Shown: positions 1-10,697, counted from the stretch's first letter. The stretch is DNA of 64,000 bases from Microbispora sp. NBC_01189 (GCF_036010665.1 NZ_CP108581.1:1580001-1644000), one strand, 5' to 3'. Translations and numbers: made by a program. Notes: generated from the letters alone by a model not told the origin.

Positions 1-261
1 CTGGCCGACGCGCTGATCCGCTCCCTGATCATCGCGGAGGTGGAGGCGCCGTTCGGCGACCGGATGGCGAGCCTGGTGCTGCGTGTCGCCGCCGGCGGCA
101 GCACCGCGGACCTTTCTCCCGACGACCAGCTCGCCCTCAGCGGGTCCCTGGTGGGCGTATGGGTGCAGGAGTTGCTGGAGATGCTGCGCGGACGGCGCAC
201 CTACGAGCAGATCCAGCACCGGATCGAACTCGCCGCCGAACGGCTGCTCGCGGGTTTCTGA
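1..261 (+). CDS. TetR-family regulator, C-terminal end (5' end outside window)
   Basis: The reading frame is open from the first base and stops at 259-261, so only the last 86 residues are present. The visible part is all helical, with a Q-L-A-L-S-G-S-L-V-G-V-W stretch and a final amphipathic helix, as in the ligand/dimerisation half of TetR-family repressors. No DNA-binding domain is in view, so the family call rests on this C-terminal character alone. What it regulates cannot be told from this fragment; the next gene is convergent. Confidence 0.5.
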   Translation: MADALIRSLIIAEVEAPFGDRMASLVLRVAAGGSTADLSPDDQLALSGSLVGVWVQELLEMLRGRRTYEQIQHRIELAAERLLAGF

Positions 262-346
262 TATTCAACCGGCCCCCGTATTCAAACGGCCCTCGTTCAC
301 CCCACCATCGGCATCGGGCTAGAACGGGTTCCAGTGCAACGGGGCG

Positions 347-682
347 TCATTCGAATGCCTCGACGAGGGCCTTGGGCGCGGTCAGGCACCAGGCCTCGGT
401 GACCAGCTCGAACAACTCGTCCGCGTCGATCCCCTCCAGGCGGACGACGACCCAGCCGAACCGCCCGGCGGTGAACTGCGGCTCGAACACCTCGGGACGC
501 TCGGCCACCAGCGCGATCTGCTCCTCGATCGTGGCCTTGAGGCCGACCGTCCGAGTCCGCTCCCAGAGGTAGCCGAAGCCCTTGTCGCGCACCTTGAAGG
601 CGACCCAGTCGCCTCCCTCGCTCTGCCGCACCTCGGGCAGCCGGTCCAGCATGCCCAGGAACTCCTCGACGCTCACACCCAT
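347..682 (-). CDS. MmcQ/YjbR-family protein
   Basis: A 111-residue protein with the compact MmcQ/YjbR fold pattern: an N-terminal helix (V-E-E-F-L-G-M-L), a central D-K-G-F-G-Y-L-W-E strand, and the G-R-F-G-W-V-V-V-R-L strand followed by a C-terminal helix. Length is normal for the family. YjbR members are often called DNA-binding, but the biochemical role of most is not established. The ATG at 680-682 is the only start giving the complete domain. It stands alone between a convergent TetR gene and the minus-strand gmd, 54 bp from the gmd stop. Confidence 0.75.
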   Translation of the reverse strand: MGVSVEEFLGMLDRLPEVRQSEGGDWVAFKVRDKGFGYLWERTRTVGLKATIEEQIALVAERPEVFEPQFTAGRFGWVVVRLEGIDADELFELVTEAWCLTAPKALVEAFE

Positions 683-736
683 GCGTCTGTCGTACCAGAG
701 CGCACCGACAGAAACGCACCACCCCGGACGGGACGG

Positions 737-1765
737 TCACGGCCAGGAGGGATTGTCCTGCTCGGGATCGCGGCCGTCGGCGAGAAGGCGCAGGTCGGCC
801 TCGACCATTATCGCCACGAGGTCCTCGAACGACACCGTCGGTTCCCAGCCCAGCTGGGTGCGGGCCTTCTTCGGGTCCGCGCAGAGCAGATCGACCTCCG
901 CCGGCCGGTGCAGGGAGGAGTCGCAGACGACGTGCCGCTCCCAGTCCAGCCCGGCGGCGCCGAAGGCGGCCTCGACCAGCTCGCGCACCGAGTGCGTACG
1001 CCCGGTGCCGATGACGTAGTCCTCGGGCTCGGCGGCCGACAGCATCAGGTGCATGGCCCGCACGAAGTCGCCCGCGAAGCCCCAGTCGCGGCGCGCCTCC
1101 AGGTTGCCGAGGCGCAGCTCCGACGCCATGCCGAGCTTGATCCTCGCGACGCCGAGCGAGACCTTGCGGGTGACGAACTCGGCCCCGCGCCGGGGCGACT
1201 CGTGGTTGAACAGGATGCCCGACACCGCGAACATGCCGTACGACTCGCGGTAGTTCTGCGTGAGAAAGTGCCCGTACGCCTTCGCCACGCCGTACGGCGA
1301 CCTCGGGTGGAAGGGGGTGCGCTCGGTCTGCGGCGTCTCTCTCACCTGGCCGAACATCTCCGAAGACGACGCCTGGTAGAAGCGGATCTGCCGCGCGGAC
1401 GAGCCGCGCGAGGCGGTGATCCCCGAGCAGACGCGGATGGCCTCCAGCACCCGGAGCACACCCATGCCGGTCACCTCCCCGGTGAGCTCGGCCTGCTCCC
1501 ACGACATCGGCACGAACGAGATGGCCCCGAGGTTGTAGACCTCGTCCGGCTGCGCCTTCTCCACCGCCGAGATCAGCGACCCCTGGTCGAGCAGATCGCC
1601 CCGCACGAGCCGCACGTCCTGCAGGAGCCGGCGCACGCGCGGGACGCGCGGGTTCGCCTGGCCGCGGACCAGCCCCCAAACCTCGTATCCCTCACGCAGC
1701 AGGTGCTCGGCGAGATAGGAGCCGTCCTGACCGGTGATGCCGGTGATCAGCGCACGCCTGGCCAA
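737..1765 (-). CDS. gmd: GDP-mannose 4,6-dehydratase
   Basis: An extended short-chain dehydrogenase of 342 residues that converts GDP-D-mannose to GDP-4-keto-6-deoxy-D-mannose, the precursor of GDP-fucose, rhamnose and related deoxysugars. Visible signatures are the N-terminal G-I-T-G-Q-D-G-S-Y nucleotide-binding loop, the S-S-S-E-M-F-G motif and the Y-G-V-A-K active-site Tyr/Lys pair. The start is TTG (complement of 1763-1765), placed by a strong GAGGAGG Shine-Dalgarno sequence six bases upstream. It is divergent from the glycosyltransferase at 2011 and may supply an activated sugar to that cluster. Confidence 0.93.
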   Translation of the reverse strand: MARRALITGITGQDGSYLAEHLLREGYEVWGLVRGQANPRVPRVRRLLQDVRLVRGDLLDQGSLISAVEKAQPDEVYNLGAISFVPMSWEQAELTGEVTGMGVLRVLEAIRVCSGITASRGSSARQIRFYQASSSEMFGQVRETPQTERTPFHPRSPYGVAKAYGHFLTQNYRESYGMFAVSGILFNHESPRRGAEFVTRKVSLGVARIKLGMASELRLGNLEARRDWGFAGDFVRAMHLMLSAAEPEDYVIGTGRTHSVRELVEAAFGAAGLDWERHVVCDSSLHRPAEVDLLCADPKKARTQLGWEPTVSFEDLVAIMVEADLRLLADGRDPEQDNPSWP

Positions 1766-1846
1766 CGGATCCTCCTCATACCACCCAACTCAGCCTATGA
1801 GAGGCGAATGTACCGCCCTGCCCGACCTCGCCCACATAGCCGGTAG

Positions 1847-1860
1847 TAGAACGCGTTACA
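1847..1860. promoter_or_regulatory. Palindromic operator candidate in the divergent gmd/GT4 spacer
   Basis: The 245-bp spacer 1766-2010 holds TAGAACGCGTTACA, which fits the spaced palindrome TnnAACnnGTTnnA recognised by KstR-type TetR repressors of mycobacteria. It lies mid-spacer, where one regulator could govern both directions. The match to the consensus is visible; the regulator is a guess, and a 14-bp degenerate palindrome can occur by chance. Confidence 0.3.
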
Positions 1861-2010
1861 CCGAATCTCGTTCGGGTAACCTAACACCCCAGGTCGGGGA
1901 GGGTGAGGGTCGAGCGAGGACGACTTCCACCTCATAACACCCCGGATAAGGTCAAATGGTAGTGTTCCTGGCAGCAGCCCCACGGGGGCACGACTGGAAA
2001 GGGGTGCCTC

Positions 2011-3252
2011 TTGGAGGAGAGGCTGCGAGTCGCGCTGCTGTCCTATCGCAGCAAGCCCACCTGCGGCGGCCAGGGGGTGTACCTACGCCACATCAGCCGT
2101 GAGCTCGTCACCCTGGGCCATCACGTCGAGGTCTTCTCCGGCCAGCCGTACCCGGAGCTGGACGAGGGCGTGATCCTCAACAAGATCCCCAGTTTGGACC
2201 TCTACCGCGACGAGGACCCGTTCCGCACGCCGAAGCTCGCGGAGTACCGCGACTGGATCGACGCGCTGGAGGTCGCCACCATGTGGACGGCCGGATTCCC
2301 CGAGCCGCTGACGTTCAGCCTCCGCGCCTTCCGCGAGCTCAGGAAACGGCGGGACGACTTCGACGTCGTCCAGGACAACCAGACGCTGGGATACGGCCTG
2401 CTCGGCATCCAGAAGCTGCTCCCGGTGGTCGGCACCATTCATCACCCCATCAGCGTCGACCGGCGGATCGAGCTGAAGGCCGCCAAGGGGTGGAAGCGGC
2501 TGTCGATGCGCCGCTGGTACGGGTTCGTCCGCATGCAGAGCGTCGTCGCCCCCCGGCTCAGCCCGATCCTGACCGTCAGCGAGTCGTCGCTCGCCGACAT
2601 CCATCGCGACTTCAACGTGCCGCAGTCGAATATGCGGCTGATCCCCCTCGGCGTCGACACGCGGTTCTTCCACCCCCGGCCGGAAGCGCCGAAGCGGGAG
2701 AACTCGATCGTGGCCGTGGCCAGCGCCGACTCCCCGATGAAGGGCGTCGCGACCCTGCTGCGGGCCGTCGCCAAGCTCGCCACCGAGCGGGAGGTCGACC
2801 TGACCGTGGTGAGCAGGCCCACCCCCGGCGGGCCCACCGAACAGCTCGTCGGCGAGCTGTCGCTGCACGGCCGCGTACGGTTCGTGCACGGCATCCCCGA
2901 CGAGGAGCTGGCCGAGCTGATCGCCACCTCCGAGGTGGCGGTGGTCCCCTCCCTCTACGAGGGCTTCTCGCTGCCGGCCGTCGAGCACATGGCGTGCGGC
3001 ACCCCGCTGGTCGCCTCGCGTACGGGCGCCCTGCCCGAGGTGGTCGGCGACGCGGCGATCCAGGTGACACCGGGCGATCCGGAGGAGCTGGCCGCCGTGC
3101 TGCGCCGCCTGCTCGACTCCCCGCGGGAGCGCGAGGAGTACGGCCGCCGCGGCTACGACCGCGTGATGGAGCGCTACGCGTGGCCGGTCGTCGCCCGGCG
3201 CACCGTCGAGGCCTACCACGAGGCCATCGCCGCTCACACCCCCTCGCGGTGA
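2011..3252 (+). CDS. GT4-family glycosyltransferase
   Basis: A 413-residue retaining GT-B glycosyltransferase. The N-terminal half carries the acceptor-side glycine loop (C-G-G-Q-G-V-Y-L). The C-terminal half carries the GT4 donor site E-G-F-S-L-P-A-V-E, with two glutamates seven residues apart, followed by G-T-P-L-V-A-S. The start is TTG at 2011 with AAAGGGG 7-13 bases upstream. It heads a plus-strand set with a methyltransferase (76 bp on) and a cyclase-fold protein. The donor could be a GDP-sugar from the divergent gmd, but donor and acceptor cannot be read from sequence. No signal peptide; likely cytoplasmic or membrane-associated. Confidence 0.88.
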   Translation: MEERLRVALLSYRSKPTCGGQGVYLRHISRELVTLGHHVEVFSGQPYPELDEGVILNKIPSLDLYRDEDPFRTPKLAEYRDWIDALEVATMWTAGFPEPLTFSLRAFRELRKRRDDFDVVQDNQTLGYGLLGIQKLLPVVGTIHHPISVDRRIELKAAKGWKRLSMRRWYGFVRMQSVVAPRLSPILTVSESSLADIHRDFNVPQSNMRLIPLGVDTRFFHPRPEAPKRENSIVAVASADSPMKGVATLLRAVAKLATEREVDLTVVSRPTPGGPTEQLVGELSLHGRVRFVHGIPDEELAELIATSEVAVVPSLYEGFSLPAVEHMACGTPLVASRTGALPEVVGDAAIQVTPGDPEELAAVLRRLLDSPREREEYGRRGYDRVMERYAWPVVARRTVEAYHEAIAAHTPSR

Positions 3253-3327
3253 CTCCCCGGACCCACGCAGCACCACCCCACGCAGCACCACCCCATGAAG
3301 CGCCACCCCACGAGAGGCAGGCACCGA

Positions 3328-4041
3328 GTGCTGACCGTCGACTTCGCCCGGCTGCCGGTCGGACCGGGTGACCGCGTCCTCGACCTCGGGGCCGGTGGTG
3401 GCCGGCACGCCTTCGAGGTGCTGCGCCGCGGCGCCGACGTGACCGCCTTCGACATGGACGCCGCCGAGATGGAGAGCGTGGCGGCCATGTTCGCGGCCAT
3501 GGACAAGGAGGGCGAGGTGCCGGCGGGCGCGACCGGTGACACCGTCGTCGGCGACGCCCTCGACATGCCGTTCCCCGACGCCTCCTTCGACCGCGTCATC
3601 GCCGCCGAGGTACTGGAGCACATCCCCGACGACATGGCCGCGATGCGGGAGATCGTACGCGTGCTCAAGCCGGGCGGCCGGGCCGCGATCACGGTGCCGA
3701 GCTTCCTCCCCGAGCGCGTCTGCTGGGCGCTGTCGGAGGACTACCACACCACCCCTGGCGGACATATCCGGATTTATACGCTGGCGGAGCTCCAGGCGAA
3801 GCTCAAGGCCTCGGGCTTGGAGGTCGGCGGCCACCACCACGCGCACGGGCTGCACACGCCGTACTGGTGGATCAAGTGCGCGGTCGGAGTGAAGAACGAC
3901 GAGCATCCGCTCGCCAAGGCGTACCACGAGCTTCTCGTCTGGGACATCATGAAGCGCCCCCTCGCCACCCGGCTGGCCGAGGCCGTGCTCAACCCCCTGA
4001 TCGGCAAGAGCGTGGTGGTCTACGTCCGGAAGCCGGCATGA
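3328..4041 (+). CDS. Class I SAM-dependent methyltransferase
   Basis: A Rossmann-fold methyltransferase with motif I (V-L-D-L-G-A-G-G-G-R-H), the acidic post-I residue (F-D-M-D), and the F-D-R-V-I-A-A-E-V-L-E-H motif of the Methyltransf_11 group. I prefer the GTG at 3328, which has GAGAGG ten bases upstream and starts just before the fold; an in-frame ATG at 3295 would add 11 poorly conserved residues encoded by a small CACCCCA-rich repeat. The stop overlaps the next start (ATGA at 4038), so translation is probably coupled. Substrate unknown; the context suggests tailoring of a glycosylated or polyprenyl product. Confidence 0.85.
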   Translation: MLTVDFARLPVGPGDRVLDLGAGGGRHAFEVLRRGADVTAFDMDAAEMESVAAMFAAMDKEGEVPAGATGDTVVGDALDMPFPDASFDRVIAAEVLEHIPDDMAAMREIVRVLKPGGRAAITVPSFLPERVCWALSEDYHTTPGGHIRIYTLAELQAKLKASGLEVGGHHHAHGLHTPYWWIKCAVGVKNDEHPLAKAYHELLVWDIMKRPLATRLAEAVLNPLIGKSVVVYVRKPA

Positions 4042-5099
4042 GGCGGCTGCCGCACGTTCCCGGGATCATCACCGCCGACCAGGTCCTCCGTACGGCCGAG
4101 AGCATCGCCGCGATCCAGGACGACGAGGGCGGGGTGCCCTGGCCCGAGGGCCACATCGACGCCTGGAACCACATCGAGTGCCTGATGGCGCTGACCGTGG
4201 CCGGGCTGCGCGAGGAGACCCGCAGGGGCTACGACTGGCTCGTACGGCACCAGCGCCCGGACGGCTCCTGGCCGACGAGGATCCGGGACGGGCGGCCCGC
4301 CGAGGCCGCCGGCGAGTCCAATCACGCGGCGTACATCGCGGTGGGGGTCTGGCACGACCTGCTGGTGACCGGTGACGAGGACTTCGCCCGCGCCATGTGG
4401 CCGGTGGTCGTCCGGGGCCTCGGCTTCGTCATGGGGCTGCAGACCACGCGGGGCGAGATTCTCTGGCAGCGCGACGCCGAGGGCCACCCGGCCGGCTACG
4501 CCCTGCTCACCGGGTGCTCGTCGATCCACCAGGGCCTGCGGTGCGGGGCGCTGCTCGCCGAACGGCTGGGCGACCCGCAGCCCGACTGGGAGCTCGCCGC
4601 CGACCGGCTCGGCCACGTCGTCGCCCACCACCCGGAGGCGTTCGCCGACAAGAGCCGGTTCTCGATGGACTGGTACTACCCCGTGCTCGGCGGCGCCGTC
4701 CGCGGGGTGGACGCCGTACGCCGGTTCGACCTGGAATGGGACACCTTCGTGGAATCCGGCCTCGGGGCGCGCTGCGTCTCCGACCAGCCGTGGGTGACCG
4801 GCGCGGAGTCGTGCGAGCTGGTGCTCGCGCTCGACGCCGCCGGGCTGCGGGACCGCGCGCTGACGGTGTTCGCGGACATGCAGCACCTGCGCCACGAGGA
4901 CGGGGCCTACTGGACCGGCTGGCAGTTCGTGAACGAGCGGCACTTCCCCGACGAGCGGTCGGGCTACACGGCGGCCGCGGTGGTGCTCGCCGCCGACGCG
5001 CTCGCCCGCGCGACCCCCGGCTCGGGGATCTTCCGCGACGCCGGCGGCCGGGAGGCCCGTGTCACCGGCGAGTGCGGCTGCGCGCGCGCCCGCGCCTGA
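4038..5099 (+). CDS. Prenyltransferase/squalene-cyclase-repeat (alpha/alpha barrel) protein
   Basis: A 353-residue protein made of repeated helix pairs with conserved aromatic and glycine turns, including R-P-D-G-S-W-P, the cyclase QW-type signature. Other landmarks are an aromatic S-M-D-W-Y-Y-P stretch and E-D-G-A-Y-W-T-G-W-Q near the end. It is shorter than true squalene-hopene cyclases and I see no DxDD protonation motif, so it may be a sugar- or terpenoid-binding relative, not an active cyclase. Its ATG overlaps the methyltransferase stop. The C-terminus ends in a Cys-containing G-E-C-G-C tail. Confidence 0.6.
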   Translation: MRRLPHVPGIITADQVLRTAESIAAIQDDEGGVPWPEGHIDAWNHIECLMALTVAGLREETRRGYDWLVRHQRPDGSWPTRIRDGRPAEAAGESNHAAYIAVGVWHDLLVTGDEDFARAMWPVVVRGLGFVMGLQTTRGEILWQRDAEGHPAGYALLTGCSSIHQGLRCGALLAERLGDPQPDWELAADRLGHVVAHHPEAFADKSRFSMDWYYPVLGGAVRGVDAVRRFDLEWDTFVESGLGARCVSDQPWVTGAESCELVLALDAAGLRDRALTVFADMQHLRHEDGAYWTGWQFVNERHFPDERSGYTAAAVVLAADALARATPGSGIFRDAGGREARVTGECGCARARA

Positions 5100-5105
5100 T
5101 CCTGC

Positions 5106-7071
<1,966 letters not shown>

Positions 7072-7136
7072 GAGCGGACCGAGATCTCCCCGCCCCGGGG
7101 GATATCTCCGGTGGCCGCGGGTACCCGGACGGCGAC

Positions 7137-7631
7137 ATGCAGACGTTCCTGCCGTATCCGGACTTCACCGTCTCCGCACGCGTGCTCGACCCGCTCCGCC
7201 TGGGCAAGCAGCGGGTCGAGGCGCTACAGGTCCTGCGCACGCTCACCGTGCCGGGGTACGGCTGGCGGCACCATCCCGTCGCCCACATGTGGGCCGGGTA
7301 CGAGGAGGCGCTGGTCCGCTACGGCCTGGAGATCGTCGCGGCATGGTGCGACATGGGCCGGGCCGACACCTGCGCCGGGACGATGACCAGGGAACTGCTC
7401 GGCTGCCGCGGCATCGAGACGCCCCGCACCCAGATCGTCCTCGCCGAGGCGGGCGAGCTGCCGCCGTGGCTGGGCGATCCCACCCTCCACCTCAGCCACC
7501 GCTCCGCCCTGCTGCGCAAGGATCCCGGGTTCTACGGCCCGTTGTTCCCCGGCGAGCCCGACGATCTTCCCTACGTCTGGCCCCGCTCCGACCGCGTCAA
7601 CGCCCTGCTCCCACCCCGCCGAACCGTCTGA
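7137..7631 (+). CDS. MSMEG_6728-family protein (pyrimidine-dimer-glycosylase-like)
   Basis: A 164-residue protein beginning M-Q-T-F-L-P-Y-P-D-F, followed by R-L-G-K-Q-R-V-E-A-L-Q and H-P-V-A-H-M-W. This is the pattern of the actinobacterial MSMEG_6728 family, distantly related to pyrimidine-dimer DNA glycosylase proteins. A histidine/aspartate-rich C-terminal part (L-H-L-S-H-R-S-A-L-L-R-K-D) is intact. Function is unproven; a DNA-repair role is inferred from the family name only. It starts at ATG 7137 and is probably not part of the dehydrogenase operon (65-bp gap). Confidence 0.75.
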   Translation: MQTFLPYPDFTVSARVLDPLRLGKQRVEALQVLRTLTVPGYGWRHHPVAHMWAGYEEALVRYGLEIVAAWCDMGRADTCAGTMTRELLGCRGIETPRTQIVLAEAGELPPWLGDPTLHLSHRSALLRKDPGFYGPLFPGEPDDLPYVWPRSDRVNALLPPRRTV

Positions 7632-8148
7632 AACCCCACAGAGCCGCATCGGACAGGCTCCTGTCGGCCAAGCCCGTTCTCCTGCTCCTGCTCGGCAGCG
7701 ACCTCCACATGATGGAGCGGCTGACCGCCTACGACCGGCCGTTCTACCGACCTGTGGGCCAGTGCTCCGGCGTTCACGCCGGGGGTGAAGGCCCACGCGG
7801 GAGTGCCCGCCAGGGCGCGAGCGTGCCCTGGCCCTCCGCCCGTGAACAGGTCAGCTCATGGGTCAAGCCCTGGCGGGAGAGATGCGCACACTGTCCGCTC
7901 ACATGGGTCGTTTCCGCTGGGTCGATGGAGTGCTTGAGGACCGTGAGCGGTGCGTTGCCCACGCTTGTGGCGAGGTGGCAGCCGCACCCGGAAGTGCCCG
8001 CTCCACGGGGTACCAGCGGACGGGAGCGCTGTATATCTCGCTGGGATCCGCTCCGAGACGCCCCTTCGGTGCGGTTGGCGTCCGCCCGCCCGCGCCGTAG
8101 ATCGGGGGGTGACTCAGGGTGTGGATTCCGTCACGGTGGCGTAAACCC
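7632..8148. other. Gene-free stretch left of the TnpB gene
   Basis: About 520 bases with no convincing gene. An 80-residue frame at 7858-8100 has no recognisable domain and no good ribosome site. The stretch presumably contains the left end of the TnpB element. At 8103-8122 lies an imperfect copy of the sequence that also forms the tnpB promoter (GGGGGG, then 6-9 bases, then CAGGGTGTGG), so the left end may have been duplicated. I found no tnpA-like gene. Confidence 0.4.
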
Positions 8149-8167
8149 GGGGGGTACGATCAGGGTG
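8149..8167 (+). promoter_or_regulatory. Probable leaderless promoter of tnpB
   Basis: GGGGGGTACGATCAGGGTG ends in the GTG start of tnpB. TACGAT is a good -10 hexamer and lies seven bases before the GTG, so the transcript would begin at or next to the start codon. No Shine-Dalgarno sequence is needed in that case. A similar sequence lies about 46 bp upstream. Confidence 0.4.
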
Positions 8168-9432
8168 TGGAGGGGGCCAGGCAGGCGCGTGCGCATGTGG
8201 CGCGTCTCGACCTGAGCACGGCCCAGGTGGCGGTGCTGGACGGTCAGGCGCACACCGCCCGCGCGCTGTGGAACCTGCTGCACGAGTACGTCACCTTCCG
8301 GCAGGGCCGGTTGGCGACGGTGAAGGACTGTGACGCGGCGATCCGGGCGGCCCGCCGCGAGATCGACTGGATGGGGCGGCTGCCCGCCCAGGCGGCCCAA
8401 GCGGTGCTGAGAACCTACCGGCAGGCGTGGGCGAACTTCTTCGACCCCGGCCACCCCGCTGGACGGCCCACCTTCAAGAGCCGGTCCCGGACCCGGCCGG
8501 CGGTGGATGTGCCGCAGGCCCGCGACCTGAACATCGCCCGGCTGAATCGGCGGTGGGGCGCGGTCAACCTGCCCAAGGTCGGGCGGGTGCGCTTCCGCTG
8601 GACCAGGGACCTGCCCGGCGTCACCAGGGGCGGCCCGGCCGGGCGCATCACCGGAGCCCGCCTGGTCAAAGAAGCCGACGGCTGGCACATCGTGTTCCGG
8701 GCCGAACGCCAGGTGCCTGCCCCGGCCGCCCACCCCGGCGAGCCGGTCGGGATCGACCGGGGGATCACCGTCGCCCTGGCGTTGTCGGACGGCACCACGC
8801 GCGAGCACGGGCCCTGGCTGCGCGACGGCGAGAAACAACACCTGCGCCGACTGGAGAAGAAGTCCGCCCGCCAGCGCCGCACTCGCACTCCCGGCCGGCC
8901 CACGTCCAAACGGCTGGCCCGCACCTACGACCGGATCGCCCGGCTCCGCGCGACAGCCAAGCGCCGAGCCTTGAACTGGCAGCACCAGACCACCACCGAA
9001 ATCGCGCGCACCTTCGGCGTGATCGTGGTGGAAGACCTGCAGATCCCGAACATGGTCCGCTCCGCCACCGGCACGATCGACAACCCCGGCCGGAACGTGC
9101 GGCATAAGGCCGGGCTGAACCGCGCCATCACCGGGCAGGCGTGGGGCCGCACGGTCACCCTGCTGGAGTACAAAACCCGTGATCGCGGCGGCCTGATGGT
9201 GAAGGTTCCCGCCCCGGGCACATCGCAGACCTGCCACCAATGCGGCCACCGCGACCCGGCGGCCCGGAACGGGATCAGGTACGCCTGTGCCAACCCCGCG
9301 TGCGGGTGGGCCGGGCACGCCGACACCAACGCCGCGATCAACATACGCAACGCCGCAGGAACCGCGGTGTCAGGACGTGGAGACCTCGGGGCTGCCCGGT
9401 CCGCGAAGCGTCAACCCCCGCGCGCCTCTTGA
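8167..9432 (+). CDS. tnpB: TnpB RNA-guided nuclease (IS605/IS1341-type, solo)
   Basis: A 421-residue TnpB, the transposon nuclease family ancestral to Cas12. The three RuvC carboxylates look intact: Asp197 (G-I-D-R-G-I-T), Glu289 (V-V-E-D-L-Q-I-P-N-M) and Asp386 (G-H-A-D-T-N-A-A). The zinc ribbon C-H-Q-C ... C-A-N-P-A-C lies between the last two. An N-terminal OrfB helix-turn-helix-like part precedes them. The start is GTG 8167; the frame extends further upstream but without family similarity. No IS200-type TnpA lies beside it, so it cannot move itself without help. It is followed directly by a guide-RNA scaffold. Confidence 0.9.
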   Translation: MEGARQARAHVARLDLSTAQVAVLDGQAHTARALWNLLHEYVTFRQGRLATVKDCDAAIRAARREIDWMGRLPAQAAQAVLRTYRQAWANFFDPGHPAGRPTFKSRSRTRPAVDVPQARDLNIARLNRRWGAVNLPKVGRVRFRWTRDLPGVTRGGPAGRITGARLVKEADGWHIVFRAERQVPAPAAHPGEPVGIDRGITVALALSDGTTREHGPWLRDGEKQHLRRLEKKSARQRRTRTPGRPTSKRLARTYDRIARLRATAKRRALNWQHQTTTEIARTFGVIVVEDLQIPNMVRSATGTIDNPGRNVRHKAGLNRAITGQAWGRTVTLLEYKTRDRGGLMVKVPAPGTSQTCHQCGHRDPAARNGIRYACANPACGWAGHADTNAAINIRNAAGTAVSGRGDLGAARSAKRQPPRAS

Positions 9433-9502
9433 CCGCGACACGACGGGAGAATCTCCGGCCTTCAGGCCGGAGAGGAGTTCAAGGTCGCGCCGACACAATG
9501 GC
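9330..9502 (+). ncRNA. TnpB guide RNA (reRNA/omegaRNA), scaffold plus guide
   Basis: TnpB guide RNAs overlap the 3' end of tnpB and run through the element's right end. Here the stop codon is followed by a perfect 9-bp hairpin (TCTCCGGCC-TTCA-GGCCGGAGA, 9452-9473) and then GGAGTTCAA, ending at 9482. This is the usual end of actinobacterial scaffolds. The guide should be the flanking DNA from 9483, roughly 9483-9502. The hairpin and end sequence are seen directly; the 5' boundary near 9330 is approximate and inferred from the family. Confidence 0.6.
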
Positions 9503-9645
9503 GCTCGACCCGCCGGATCCCGCGGAGACCGCCGGCGCCCTCGGTCTTACCGGCGGTGACCCGATGCGGAGACCGTCGGCGGATGGTGGAACCGCCGGTT
9601 CTCCTCGGCACGCCGTGCGTTGATCGGCAGGCGTCCACCGGACCG

Positions 9646-9671
9646 ACGGGTAGCCCCGAAGGGCTACCCGT
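9646..9671 (-). terminator. Terminator of the sugar ABC operon
   Basis: A perfect 11-bp stem (ACGGGTAGCCC / GGGCTACCCGT) with a CGAA loop lies 15 bases beyond the stop of the minus-strand gene at 9687. It could also stop readthrough from the TnpB side. Confidence 0.75.
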
Positions 9672-9686
9672 CAGCCGGCTGAGGGC

Positions 9687-10697
9687 TCAGCTCTCGGAGG
9701 AGAAGGCGGCGTCGAAGGCCGCGTCGGGTGGGGTGATGGCGTTGAGCGAGCGGATGTAGGCGAGGGATTCGGGTGCGCCGTGCAGCCGGTCCATGCCCGC
9801 GTCCTCCCACTCGATGGAGATCGGGCCGTCGTAGCCGATGTGGTTGAGCGCGCGGAAGCACTCCTCCCACGGCACGTCGCCCCGGCCGGTGGACACGAAG
9901 TCCCAGCCGCGGCGCGGGTCGGCCCACGCCAGGTGCGAGGCCAGCCGGCCCCGCCGCCCGTCGCGGGTGGCGACCCGGGCGTCCTTGCAGTCCACGTGGT
10001 AGATCTTGTCGGCGAAGTCCAGGATGAACCCCGCCGGGTCCAGACCCTGCCACACCATGTGCGAGGGATCCCAGTTAAGCCCGAACGCCGGCCGGTTGCC
10101 GATCGCCTCCAGCGTCCGCACCGTGGTGTGGTAGTCATAGGCGATCTCGCTGGGGTGCACCTCATGGGCGAACCGCACCCCGACCTCGTCGAAGACGTCC
10201 AGGATCGGGTTGAACCGCTCGGCGAAGTCGGCGTAGCCGGCCTCGATCATCGACGGCGGCACCGGGGGGAACATGGCCAGGGTGTGCCAGATCGACGATC
10301 CGGTGAACCCGACCACGGTCTTGACCCCGAGCTTGGCGGCGGCGCGGGCGGTGTCCTTGATCTCCTCGGCGGCCCGGCGGCGGACGCCCTCGGGCTCGCC
10401 GTCGCCCCAGATGCGGGCGGGCAGGATGCCCTTGTGCCGTTCGTCGATGGGGTGGTCGCAGACGGCCTGGCCGACCAGGTGGTTGGAGATCGTCCACACC
10501 TTCAGGTCGTACTTGGCCAGGGTCTCCAGCTTGCGCTCGACGTAGGAGTCGTCGGCCACGGCCTTGTCGACCTCGAAGTGGTCGCCCCAGCAGGCGATCT
10601 CAAGACCGTCGTAGCCCCACTCGGCGGCCAGCCGGCAGACCTCCTCGAACGGCAGGTCCGCCCACTGACCGGTGAACAACGTGATCGGCCTGGTCAT
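9687..10697 (-). CDS. TIM-barrel sugar-phosphate isomerase/epimerase
   Basis: A 336-residue member of the xylose-isomerase-like TIM-barrel family (AP_endonuc_2; IolE/IolI relatives). Expected metal ligands are visible as E in H-E-V-H-P-S-E, D and H in W-D-P-S-H-M, H-V-D-C-K-D, and E in S-I-E-W-E-D. ATG at 10697 overlaps the preceding dehydrogenase stop in a TGATG junction, so the two are translationally coupled. It is the last gene of a sugar-uptake operon and probably isomerises or dehydrates the keto-sugar made by that dehydrogenase, as in inositol-type pathways. The exact sugar is not deducible. Confidence 0.85.
   Translation of the reverse strand: MTRPITLFTGQWADLPFEEVCRLAAEWGYDGLEIACWGDHFEVDKAVADDSYVERKLETLAKYDLKVWTISNHLVGQAVCDHPIDERHKGILPARIWGDGEPEGVRRRAAEEIKDTARAAAKLGVKTVVGFTGSSIWHTLAMFPPVPPSMIEAGYADFAERFNPILDVFDEVGVRFAHEVHPSEIAYDYHTTVRTLEAIGNRPAFGLNWDPSHMVWQGLDPAGFILDFADKIYHVDCKDARVATRDGRRGRLASHLAWADPRRGWDFVSTGRGDVPWEECFRALNHIGYDGPISIEWEDAGMDRLHGAPESLAYIRSLNAITPPDAAFDAAFSSES

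Noticed and set aside
3295-3327. ATG 3295 as the methyltransferase start
   Set aside because: Encodes a repeat-derived Arg/His/Pro stretch with no Shine-Dalgarno sequence; GTG 3328 has one and fits the fold.
7858-8100. An 80-residue plus-strand frame before tnpB as a possible tnpA remnant
   Set aside because: No HUH or Tyr motif of IS200 TnpA, no ribosome site, and no similarity I can recognise.
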